The notes beneath the pieces were generated by a model that ran no database searches, was not told where the DNA came from, and was given only the letters and a program-made list of their open reading frames with translations. DNA of 16,865 bases, taken from positions 1-16,865 of the forward strand of contig CAMAWK010000026.1 in the NCBI GenBank assembly GCA_945861915.1, given 5' to 3'. The stretch comes from Flavobacterium psychrophilum. GTDB taxonomy: Bacteria > Bacteroidota > Bacteroidia > Flavobacteriales > Flavobacteriaceae. The translations under genes and the position numbers were made by a program. Every line of letters starts with the position of its first letter. Positions within the stretch are counted from its first letter, which is position 1. Below, piece by piece: positions 1 through 5,864 of this stretch.

Positions 1-654
1 AGCCAAATTTGTTAAGTCCGCGAGGTAGGAATCGGCATTTTCGGTGTCATTTACACAAGCAAATTGATTTTCTTTCACCTCTTTTTCGCCAGCATAGGTT
101 CGGAAATTGACTAATTCGAAATTGTTATTTTTAAACTGTTTTTCATTAAAAAACAAATATAATTTTCCATTTGTAACATAGTTTTCTAGATTTTGATAAC
201 TCAAAATTACTTCTATTTGTTGGTCAGGAATTGGATCTGCATTTTTTTGAATGGATAATCCGTTTTGAGTTTCAATTGAAGCAATATCTTGGTAAACCTC
301 ATCCGAAATTTCGTTTACAACTACCGTTTTTGGTCTTGTTGCAGGTGGTTTTCCGTTGTCATAATTATTAGTTACAGCCAATTTTGCAGTATATGTTCCT
401 TTGTTTTTATAAACATGTTTGGGTTCGGCTTCTTTGCTATAATGACCATCTCCCATTTCCCATAAATAGGAAAATGAGGGTTTTGGAGCGCCAGCAATAG
501 GAATTAATGGCGGAGTTTCTGGCTTAAATTTTATCGCATTTCTATTTTGATTATAAGTAATAGTGGCTCTTCGGGTTACGGTATCTTTTACTTTAGTTTG
601 TGAAAATGAAAAGATAGATAATAGAACACAAAAAAGAGACAATAGGTTTTTCAT
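1..654 (-). CDS. Secreted PKD-domain protein, C-terminus beyond the window
   Basis: The reading frame is open from an ATG at 654 to the window edge, giving the first 218 residues. Residues 1-19 form a Sec signal peptide (M-K-N start, hydrophobic LLSLFCVLLSIFSFS, then Q). Residues about 45-115 form a PKD-type beta-sandwich, with the typical W-E-M-G-D-G-H-Y-S turn (65-73), the H-V-Y-K-N-K-G-T-Y strand (80-88) and an ending T-V-V-V (110-113). PKD domains are common in adhesins and extracellular proteins of Bacteroidetes. The rest of the visible sequence shows no recognised motif. It is probably exported to the surface or medium; whether it carries a T9SS C-terminal sorting domain cannot be seen. 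The gene lies downstream of the lipoprotein gene on the same strand but is separated from it by a terminator, so it probably has its own promoter. The PKD call is firm, the role unknown. Confidence 0.8.
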   Translation of the reverse strand, partial: MKNLLSLFCVLLSIFSFSQTKVKDTVTRRATITYNQNRNAIKFKPETPPLIPIAGAPKPSFSYLWEMGDGHYSKEAEPKHVYKNKGTYTAKLAVTNNYDNGKPPATRPKTVVVNEISDEVYQDIASIETQNGLSIQKNADPIPDQQIEVILSYQNLENYVTNGKLYLFFNEKQFKNNNFELVNFRTYAGEKEVKENQFACVNDTENADSYLADLTNLA

Positions 655-690
655 ATGTGTAAGTTTTGATTTTTAAGCGGTCACATATGT

Positions 691-746
691 AATCGCCTTT
701 TTACTCATTGGTGTTTGCTTACGCAAACTTGTTGTTAATGGCGATT
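691..746 (-). other. Inverted-repeat structure in the leader of the PKD gene
   Basis: An outer 7-bp inverted repeat (AATCGCC at 691-697, GGCGATT at 740-746) encloses an inner 6-bp hairpin (GTTTGC 713-718, loop TTAC, GCAAAC 723-728). It lies between the terminator at 784-812 and the start codon at 654, so it would be part of the 5' untranslated leader of the PKD gene if transcription starts upstream of 746. It could be an RNA fold that tunes translation or stability. No known riboswitch is recognised. Confidence 0.35.
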
Positions 747-783
747 TCATAATCTTTGGTTTTGATTAAAGTTTAAAAATAGA

Positions 784-812
784 AAAAAGCGGTGAGCAAA
801 TCACCGCTTTTT
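784..812 (-). terminator. Rho-independent terminator of the lipoprotein gene
   Basis: A perfect 12-bp stem (arms 784-795 and 801-812, core AGCGGTGA/TCACCGCT) with a 5-nt loop is flanked by A and T runs. It lies 19 bp past the stop codon of the minus-strand lipoprotein gene. The A/T runs on both sides would allow it to work in both directions. Confidence 0.85.
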
Positions 813-830
813 ATAAAATTTTGATTGATA

Positions 831-1811
831 TTATTGTATCGCATTGATGGCAGCTACTAATTGAGCTTCGGTTCCTACAGTTGTTTCGGCTAAAGTAAAT
901 GTGTAAACATCATTGGCGGCTACAGTAACTGCTTTGATAGCGTATCTCCAATTCCCGTTTTCTTCGGTGGCAAAAATCACGTGACAAGCCAATCCTATTG
1001 GAATTTGACCGTAATGTTCGCTAAATAAACCTGTGTTGGAATCATAAGTATCTAATTTTGCTAAGGCGTTTTGACCTTCACCATCGTAAGACAAATAAAT
1101 AGCACTATTCGTGTTGTCATATCCAGTTGGAGCATCAGCTAGAATAGTAGTTCTTGGTCTTGGGTCGCTATAAAATTTATCCACATTAGTCCATCCAAAG
1201 TTTCCAAAAGACACATAATAATTATTCCCTTCGGCAAATACACCATCTTCTTTTCCTCCGTTTGGATTATCAACTGCACGTTCTTCTTCCCAAGCTAAAT
1301 CTCCGTCAGTATCAATTAGCCCGTTCCACAATGTCATTTCGTTATCTATTCCATCAGTTAAACTAGCTGGTACAATCAAGTTTATGTTGCAAGTAGTAGC
1401 TAATTCAACTCCTCCTTGAGTCGCTTTGACAAAAAATTCTCCTCCGGAAATTAGTAAGCCTTGATCTCCATTAGGCATAATTCCCATGGTTGGTTTATCG
1501 GTAATTAACATAGTTCCTTTATCAAATAACTCTACAAATTCGATAGCAATTGGACCCGTTGCAGAATTTCCGTTTTTGGTCAAACAGTTTCCATTTATTT
1601 TAATTGTTACCCCATTTTCAGAAGTTAAAGTAATTAATCCAGCTCCTGCGGTTGCAGTAAAATTTTGAGTTTGAGCTTCAAGAGCGGCTTCTCTTACGGC
1701 TGCAAATTCTGATGCTGTTGCAGGTTCGTTGTTGTTTTCATCTTTTTCGCAACAAATTAATGAAAGTGTTGCTAATGCCAATAATCCGATTTTTTTGAAA
1801 TTTGTTTTCAT
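831..1811 (-). CDS. Putative surface lipoprotein
   Basis: The product is 326 residues from the ATG at 1811. This start is chosen because it directly precedes a lipoprotein-type signal: MKTNFKKIG, a hydrophobic stretch, then L-S-L-I-C-C at 16-21. An in-frame ATG at 1892 would place 27 Asn/Thr-rich residues in front of the signal peptide, which is unlikely. The lipidated residue is probably Cys21. Having Cys at -1 is unusual for a lipobox (normally Gly, Ala or Ser). The acidic/Lys residues just after the Cys (E-K-D-E) resemble the surface-export signal described for Bacteroidetes lipoproteins. The mature part begins with a beta-rich region (G-V-T-I-K-I-N, then I-A-I-E-F-V-E-L-F-D-K and G-G-E-F-F-V-K-A) reminiscent of domains in other Bacteroidetes surface proteins, but I cannot name a family with certainty. 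It ends close to a strong terminator and is transcribed divergently from the sigma factor operon, which may regulate it. Confidence 0.75.
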   Translation of the reverse strand: MKTNFKKIGLLALATLSLICCEKDENNNEPATASEFAAVREAALEAQTQNFTATAGAGLITLTSENGVTIKINGNCLTKNGNSATGPIAIEFVELFDKGTMLITDKPTMGIMPNGDQGLLISGGEFFVKATQGGVELATTCNINLIVPASLTDGIDNEMTLWNGLIDTDGDLAWEEERAVDNPNGGKEDGVFAEGNNYYVSFGNFGWTNVDKFYSDPRPRTTILADAPTGYDNTNSAIYLSYDGEGQNALAKLDTYDSNTGLFSEHYGQIPIGLACHVIFATEENGNWRYAIKAVTVAANDVYTFTLAETTVGTEAQLVAAINAIQ

Positions 1812-1824
1812 AGTGTTTAAAGAG

Positions 1825-1869
1825 TTTAAATTGTTTGTGTTTAAATTGTTTGTGTTTGATTGTTTTGTG
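1825..1869 (-). repeat. Three tandem 15-bp repeats in the lipoprotein leader
   Basis: Two exact copies of TTTAAATTGTTTGTG (1825-1839 and 1840-1854) are followed by a degenerate third copy (1855-1869, TTTGATTGTTTTGTG). They lie 14-58 bp upstream of the chosen start codon, in the probable 5' leader. If translated from the upstream ATG they would encode repeats of N-T-N-N-L. Confidence 0.8.
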
Positions 1870-1955
1870 CTTAGGTTTTTTGTTGTGTTCATGATTTCTA
1901 ATTTTTTAAATTTTTGTTGTTTACTTTTTGTTTTCTGTTGTTATATCAATTAAGG

Positions 1956-1973
1956 TTTAAAATTGTTACCCCT
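1956..1973 (+). repeat. 18-bp direct repeat, copy 1 (candidate sigma/regulator site)
   Basis: The sequence TTTAAAATTGTTACCCCT occurs here and again exactly at 2026-2043, 70 bp apart, in the intergenic region between the lipoprotein and sigma factor genes. The start-to-start spacing is close to seven helical turns. It is a candidate binding site for a regulator, or the -35 part of an ECF-type promoter. Confidence 0.6.
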
Positions 1974-2025
1974 ACTTCAATAAATAATTACCAAAACAGT
2001 AATTACAACCATATATCAACTCTGT

Positions 2026-2043
2026 TTTAAAATTGTTACCCCT
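2026..2043 (+). promoter_or_regulatory. 18-bp direct repeat, copy 2, at the sigma operon promoter
   Basis: This exact second copy of the 18-mer ends 30 bp before the sigma gene start codon. It contains TTG (2033-2035), which is 16 bp upstream of TATTTTCG (2052-2059), a one-mismatch fit to the Flavobacterium -7 element TAnnTTTG. The repeat may therefore be a housekeeping promoter, or a self-recognised ECF promoter whose -35 box lies in the GTTACCCC core. Which of the two cannot be settled from sequence alone. Confidence 0.5.
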
Positions 2044-2073
2044 TTTTTTACTATTTTCGAAAAAAGTTTTTTT

Positions 2074-2658
2074 ATGGCAACAGCAAACACGCATCCAGAC
2101 CAAATTTATATTGACGGATTGGCCAATAATGATTCGGCGATTATTCAATCTATTTATAAAAAATTTGTTCCCAAAGTGGTCTCTTATATTAGGAACAATT
2201 CGGGAGATAGCGATCAAGCTCAAGATATTGTTCAAGAAATTATGATTTTACTTTTCAATCAGGCGAAAGCCAAAAAACTACAACTAACTTGTCCGTTTGA
2301 TGCATACTTTTTTTTATTGTGTAAAAGAAAATGGTTAAACGAAATAAAAAAATCTTCGAATAAAGGGGTAACAATAGACGATGATGTACCATCTAATAAT
2401 GAACCCACTGAACAAATGGTGACAGAAACCGAACTATTCGACGAAAAACAACAACTTTTTGATTTGATGTTTCAAAAACTTGGCGATAAATGCCAAGAGT
2501 TATTAAAACTAAGTTTTGTTATTAAATCGATGGAAGAAGTTGCCGAAAAACTCAACGTAACTTATGGTTATGTTCGAAAGAAAAAATCGTTATGCGTTGG
2601 ACAATTAACCCAGTGGATTCAAGAAACTAATCGCTTTACATCCTTAAAAACGACCTAG
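2074..2658 (+). CDS. ECF-family RNA polymerase sigma factor
   Basis: The product is 194 residues, normal for ECF sigma factors. Residues about 20-92 fit region 2 (S-I-Y-K-K-F-V-P-K-V then D-I-V-Q-E-I-M-I-L-L-F, ending with K-R-K-W-L-N-E-I-K-K, the core-binding and -10 recognition helices). After an acidic linker, residues about 125-183 fit region 4, with the helix-turn-helix M-E-E-V-A-E-K-L-N-V-T-Y-G-Y-V-R-K-K-K that reads the -35 box. It would direct RNA polymerase to a small regulon. The next gene starts 2 bp after its stop and looks like its membrane-bound regulator, so the pair is one operon. Two copies of an 18-bp repeat precede it and suggest self-regulation. The target genes are not known; the divergent lipoprotein is a candidate. 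The ECF subgroup was not assigned. Confidence 0.88.
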   Translation: MATANTHPDQIYIDGLANNDSAIIQSIYKKFVPKVVSYIRNNSGDSDQAQDIVQEIMILLFNQAKAKKLQLTCPFDAYFFLLCKRKWLNEIKKSSNKGVTIDDDVPSNNEPTEQMVTETELFDEKQQLFDLMFQKLGDKCQELLKLSFVIKSMEEVAEKLNVTYGYVRKKKSLCVGQLTQWIQETNRFTSLKTT

Positions 2659-2660
2659 CC

Positions 2661-3386
2661 ATGAATGAAGAACGCTACATACAATTTAGTCAATATCTTG
2701 ACAACGAAATGAGTATTGAAGAGAAAAACACCTTCGAAAAACAACTAGTAGAAGACAGTGAATTTGCCTCTGCTTTTGAAATATTCAAAGAATTGAACGA
2801 ATATTTAGCTACTAAATTTGGACATGCAACGGAACGAAATGCTTTTAAAGAAAACATCCACTCTATTTCAAAAGCGCATTTCAAAGCTACTAAACCAAAA
2901 GTAATTAGTCTGAAATCTTGGCAATATTCGGTGGCTGCTTCGGTGGCAATTTTAGTAGGATTGTTTGTTTTTATGCAAAATAATGACCCAACATTCGAAG
3001 AGTATAACCAACACGAAAACGCTTATTTTACTGAAAGAGGAAGTTCTGATGACCAATTGAAAAAAGCGCAAGATGCTTTTAATTCTAAAAATTATAAAGA
3101 AGCGGCAACTCAATTTCAATACGTTTTAAAAGAAAAAGAATCCCCAGAAATTCAGTTGTATTTGGCTATTTCACTAATAGAAAACAATCAGTTTCAAAAA
3201 GCAGATATCTATTTAATGGATTTAAAGTTGGGTAATTCTGTTTATAAAAATAAGTCTATCTGGTACTTAGCTTTATCCAAATTAAAACAAAAAGAATACA
3301 GATCTTGTAAAGAAATTTTGAGATCAATTCCAAAAGATTATGAAGACTACGAACAGGTTGAGGAATTATTGAATGAAATGGATTAA
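2661..3386 (+). CDS. Putative membrane anti-sigma factor with TPR repeats
   Basis: The product is 241 residues in three parts. The N-terminal about 80 residues are cytoplasmic and helical (Y-I-Q-F-S-Q-Y-L-D-N-E-M-S-I-E-E...F-E-K-Q-L), which is the usual look of Bacteroidetes anti-sigma N-termini. There is one transmembrane helix at about 87-105 (W-Q-Y-S-V-A-A-S-V-A-I-L-V-G-L-F-V-F-M). The C-terminal part, about 131-235, has TPR-like helix pairs (A-F-N-S-K-N-Y-K-E-A-A-T-Q-F, then A-I-S-L-I-E-N-N-Q-F-Q-K-A), probably in the periplasm. No H-x3-C-x2-C zinc motif is present, so it is not a ZAS-type anti-sigma factor. It is cotranscribed with the sigma gene (2-bp gap). The inferred role is to hold the sigma factor until a periplasmic signal reaches the TPR part. 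The anti-sigma role is deduced from layout and position; the TPR and membrane segment are read from the sequence. Confidence 0.75.
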   Translation: MNEERYIQFSQYLDNEMSIEEKNTFEKQLVEDSEFASAFEIFKELNEYLATKFGHATERNAFKENIHSISKAHFKATKPKVISLKSWQYSVAASVAILVGLFVFMQNNDPTFEEYNQHENAYFTERGSSDDQLKKAQDAFNSKNYKEAATQFQYVLKEKESPEIQLYLAISLIENNQFQKADIYLMDLKLGNSVYKNKSIWYLALSKLKQKEYRSCKEILRSIPKDYEDYEQVEELLNEMD

Positions 3387-3392
3387 ATTTTA

Positions 3393-3429
3393 ACCAAAAA
3401 AGGCATTTAGCTTAAATTCCTTTTTTGGT
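3393..3429 (+). terminator. Stem-loop after the sigma/anti-sigma operon
   Basis: A perfect 11-bp stem (ACCAAAAAAGG 3393-3403, CCTTTTTTGGT 3419-3429) begins 6 bp past the stop codon. The loop can pair further (ATTT/AAAT). The T run is inside the descending arm rather than after it, so it is a non-classical terminator. It may act in both directions or simply protect the 3' end. Confidence 0.55.
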
Positions 3430-3436
3430 AAGATCG

Positions 3437-3444
3437 TATATTTG
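3437..3444 (+). promoter_or_regulatory. Flavobacterium-type -7 element upstream of tatD
   Basis: TATATTTG matches the Bacteroidetes/Flavobacterium consensus TAnnTTTG exactly and lies 20 bp before the tatD start codon. No good TTG is present at -33, so the promoter may be weak. Confidence 0.45.
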
Positions 3445-3464
3445 TTGCTTAAAGTAATTTTTAT

Positions 3465-4232
3465 ATGGTCATCACTGATACTCACACCCATTTATATTCC
3501 AGCGAATTTGACGAAGATCGCACCGAAATGATTCAACGTGCTATAAATGCAGGTGTTTCTAGGTTTTTTATTCCCGCTATTGATTCTGAATATACTCAAT
3601 CGATGTATGATTTAGAAAAAGATTTTCCCGAAAACATTTTTCTAATGATGGGGTTACATCCCACTCATGTCAAAGATAATTATCTCCAAGAATTACAGCA
3701 TGTTACAGAAGAATTAAGCAAACGAAAATTCTACGCCATTGGCGAAATTGGAATTGATTTGTATTGGGACAAAACGCATTTAGAAAAACAAAAACAAGCT
3801 TTTAGAACTCAAATTCAATTAGCAAAACAATACAAATTACCCATTGTAATTCACTGTCGTGACGCTTTTGACGAAATTTTCGAAATTCTAGAAGCCGAAA
3901 AATCAGCCGATTTATTTGGAATCTTTCATTGTTTTACTGGAACTTACGAACAAGCTTTACAATCCATATCTTACAATATGAAACTGGGGATTGGTGGTGT
4001 AGTAACTTTCAAAAACGGAAAAATAGACCAGTTTTTAGATAAAATTGATATAAAACACATCGTTCTCGAAACCGATTCTCCTTATTTAGCACCCATTCCG
4101 TATCGAGGAAAAAGAAACGAAAGTTGTTTTATAGTCAATGTAGTAGCTAAATTAGCTGCTATTCATAATCTGCCTCCCGAAGAAATTGCGAGAATAACTA
4201 CCGAAAATTCTAAGGCTGTTTTTGGAATTTAA
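3465..4232 (+). CDS. tatD: TatD-family metal-dependent hydrolase (DNase)
   Basis: The product is 255 residues, the standard length for the family. The metal-binding set of the amidohydrolase-type TIM barrel is complete: H7-x-H9 in D-T-H-T-H-L, E94 in G-E-I-G-I-D, H130 in V-I-H-C-R, H155 in F-H-C-F-T-G and D204 in E-T-D-S-P-Y. The family comprises cytoplasmic metal-dependent nucleases, with 3'-5' exonuclease activity shown for E. coli TatD, and related YcfH/YabD proteins. The signature P-Y-L-A-P is present. The gene follows a stem-loop and has its own -7 element, so it is probably not part of the sigma operon. The acyltransferase gene follows at 45 bp on the same strand and may be cotranscribed. 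The name follows the family; which paralogue (TatD, YcfH or YjjV) it is cannot be decided here. Confidence 0.93.
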   Translation: MVITDTHTHLYSSEFDEDRTEMIQRAINAGVSRFFIPAIDSEYTQSMYDLEKDFPENIFLMMGLHPTHVKDNYLQELQHVTEELSKRKFYAIGEIGIDLYWDKTHLEKQKQAFRTQIQLAKQYKLPIVIHCRDAFDEIFEILEAEKSADLFGIFHCFTGTYEQALQSISYNMKLGIGGVVTFKNGKIDQFLDKIDIKHIVLETDSPYLAPIPYRGKRNESCFIVNVVAKLAAIHNLPPEEIARITTENSKAVFGI

Positions 4233-4276
4233 TCCCATTTTTTTTGTTCATTTGTTCTACTAAAAAAAACAGAAAT

Positions 4277-5413
4277 ATGTCAAAATTTGATGCTATTCGT
4301 CCATTTTATGATGCCGAAGTAAATCAAGCCATTGTAGAATCCTTGCATCATCCGATGATGAAAGCTTTGATGAATTTTACTTTTCCAGAAACTGAGGACG
4401 CCGTTTGGATGGAACAGCTGAGAAAAACACATTCTATTCGTGATTTTCAGTGCAATTTTATTTACAACTCTGTTCAAAAAGTATTGGAAAAAACCTCTGA
4501 AGGATTGACTACTTCGGGTTTCGAAAAGCTACAAAAAAACACTTCTTATTTGTTTATTTCCAATCATCGTGATATTTTGTTAGATACTACTTTGCTAAAT
4601 GCTGCATTATTTGAGCATGGATTGGTAATGACGGCTTCGGCAATTGGCGATAATTTGGTTAAAAAAACATTTATCAAAGTATTAGCCAAATTGAACAGAA
4701 ATTTTTTGGTACAACGCGGTTTAACACCCAGAGAAATGCTCGAAAGTTCTAAGTTGTTGTCTGAATATATTGGGCAGTTATTAATGCGTGAAAACCGTTC
4801 TGTGTGGATTGCGCAAAGAGAAGGAAGAACCAAAGACGGAAATGATGCCACGCATGCTGGTGTTTTAAAAATGCTTGGAATGGGTTCGGTTGAAAAAGAT
4901 GTGATGAATTATTTTAAAAAAATGAAAATAGTTCCCGTTTCTATTTCCTATGAATATGACCCAACAGACGCTATGAAAATGCCTCAAATCTTGGCAGAAG
5001 CGAATCAAGAGATTTATATCAAAGAAAAGAACGAGGATTTTGTTACTTTAATGCAAGGAGTTTTGGGACCAAAACGAAGAATTCATATTCATGTAGGTGA
5101 TGTTTTGAATAAAGAAATAGAATCTATTAAAACCGAATTTGATAATTCGAATAAACAAATACAAGCTTTGGCGCAAGTGATTGATGATTCTATTTTGAGT
5201 AATTATAAACTTTGGCCTACTAATTTTATTGCTTCTGATATAGTAAACCAAACCAATTCTTATTCTCATTTGTATTCCGAAAATGAAAAATCGCTATTCG
5301 AACGCCGATTAGAAATGCGGATCGATCATGAAAACCCGTTGGCATTGCAAAGTTTCTTGGCAATGTACGCCAATCCTGTAGCAAATAAGCTAAAATATGA
5401 AACGGTAGACTAA
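4277..5413 (+). CDS. PlsC-like glycerol/1-acylglycerol-phosphate acyltransferase
   Basis: The product is 378 residues from the ATG at 4277. An upstream in-frame TTG at 4244 was rejected because it adds 11 residues with no family features. Motif I, the catalytic His block, is I-S-N-H-R-D-I-L-L-D at 94-103. Downstream come N-F-L-V-Q-R-G and then W-I-A-Q-R-E-G-R-T-K-D-G, matching motifs II and III of the PlsC/PF01553 fold that bind the glycerol phosphate. It should transfer an acyl chain to (lyso)phosphatidate or a similar acceptor at the inner membrane face. The protein is longer than a typical PlsC (about 250) and no clear transmembrane helix is seen. The His-to-Asp spacing differs from the usual H-x4-D: Asp is at +2 and +6. 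This H-R-D-I form seems characteristic of a Bacteroidetes subfamily (recollection, not a search). Substrate unknown. Confidence 0.8.
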   Translation: MSKFDAIRPFYDAEVNQAIVESLHHPMMKALMNFTFPETEDAVWMEQLRKTHSIRDFQCNFIYNSVQKVLEKTSEGLTTSGFEKLQKNTSYLFISNHRDILLDTTLLNAALFEHGLVMTASAIGDNLVKKTFIKVLAKLNRNFLVQRGLTPREMLESSKLLSEYIGQLLMRENRSVWIAQREGRTKDGNDATHAGVLKMLGMGSVEKDVMNYFKKMKIVPVSISYEYDPTDAMKMPQILAEANQEIYIKEKNEDFVTLMQGVLGPKRRIHIHVGDVLNKEIESIKTEFDNSNKQIQALAQVIDDSILSNYKLWPTNFIASDIVNQTNSYSHLYSENEKSLFERRLEMRIDHENPLALQSFLAMYANPVANKLKYETVD

Positions 5414-5516
5414 AACCATTCCTATTTTTATCAATTGATAGTTGTTTAGGTAAAAAAGGAGGAGGTCGTTTTGTAATAGTCGTTTTTTTTCGTGTTCTTT
5501 GCACACCAAAATAAAT

Positions 5517-5601
5517 AGAGAGGTGGCCGAGTGGCTGAAGGCGCACGCTTGGAAAGCGTGTATATGGCAACATATCGAGGGTTCGAATCCCTTCCTCTCT
5601 G
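5517..5601 (+). tRNA. tRNA-Ser (anticodon GGA)
   Basis: An 85-nt cloverleaf with a long variable arm, as expected for class II tRNAs. The acceptor arms AGAGAGG (5517-5523) and CCTCTCT (5594-5600) pair perfectly and the discriminator is G5601, as usual for serine. The anticodon stem CACGC/GCGTG encloses TTGGAAA, with anticodon GGA at 5551-5553. The variable arm is TATATG/CATATC-like, and the T loop is TTCGAAT. CCA is not encoded. Upstream, TTG (5471-5473) and GTTCTTTG (5494-5501, one mismatch to TAnnTTTG) may be its promoter, although the spacer of 20 is long. tRNA genes are frequent integration targets, and an integrase gene begins 263 bp downstream. Confidence 0.97.
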
Positions 5602-5624
5602 CTAGTAGAAATACAAATGGTTAC

Positions 5625-5660
5625 AAAACCCACTAAATTCAACAATTTAGTGGGTTTTTT
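5625..5660 (+). terminator. Rho-independent terminator of tRNA-Ser
   Basis: A stem with arms at 5625-5639 (AAAACCCACTAAATT) and 5644-5658, loop CAAC, and a run of six T directly after GTGGG (5655-5660). It lies 23 bp after the tRNA and marks the end of its transcript. Confidence 0.9.
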
Positions 5661-5713
5661 CGTTTTTTGGATAGTCAAATTATTCATTTAATCTCAAAGT
5701 TATGGTGTCTTTC

Positions 5714-5751
5714 GAGGTGTCACTAAATTATAAAAATTTAAGTGACACCTC
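5714..5751 (+). repeat. Long imperfect hairpin at the left end of the element
   Basis: The arms GAGGTGTCACT (5714-5724) and AGTGACACCTC (5741-5751) are perfectly complementary over 11 bp. Pairing continues after one bulged A with AAATT/AATTT, leaving a 5-nt loop. A further direct copy of the core GGTGTC lies at 5704-5709. It has no T tail, so it is not a standard terminator. The position between tRNA and integrase gene suggests an att-region arm site or an operator for the integrase gene. The rest of 5661-5864 holds only AT-rich sequence and a small ACATATT/AATATGT inverted repeat near 5789-5804. Confidence 0.6.
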
Positions 5752-5864
5752 TCACAGAAAACCATCAGTACAGCAAGGTGTTCAACAACATATTCAAAAT
5801 ATGTACATCTTGTTTGTAATTATTAGAAAATTTAAATTTAATAATAACTAAAAGGTTACCACTT

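Noticed and set aside
1972..2235. 87-codon minus-strand frame over the sigma gene start
   Set aside because: It lies antisense to the sigma promoter region and gene and has no motif; the composition is a shadow of the real gene.
5429..5440. Perfect 12-bp palindrome TATCAATTGATA after the acyltransferase gene
   Set aside because: It is short, AT-rich, without T tail or repeats nearby; chance is a sufficient explanation.
5226..5687. 153-codon minus-strand frame running across tRNA-Ser and its terminator
   Set aside because: It overlaps the tRNA and the 3' end of the acyltransferase gene. Its middle (E-E-G-I-R-T-L-D-M-L-P-Y) is simply the antisense of tRNA-Ser, a well-known annotation artefact.
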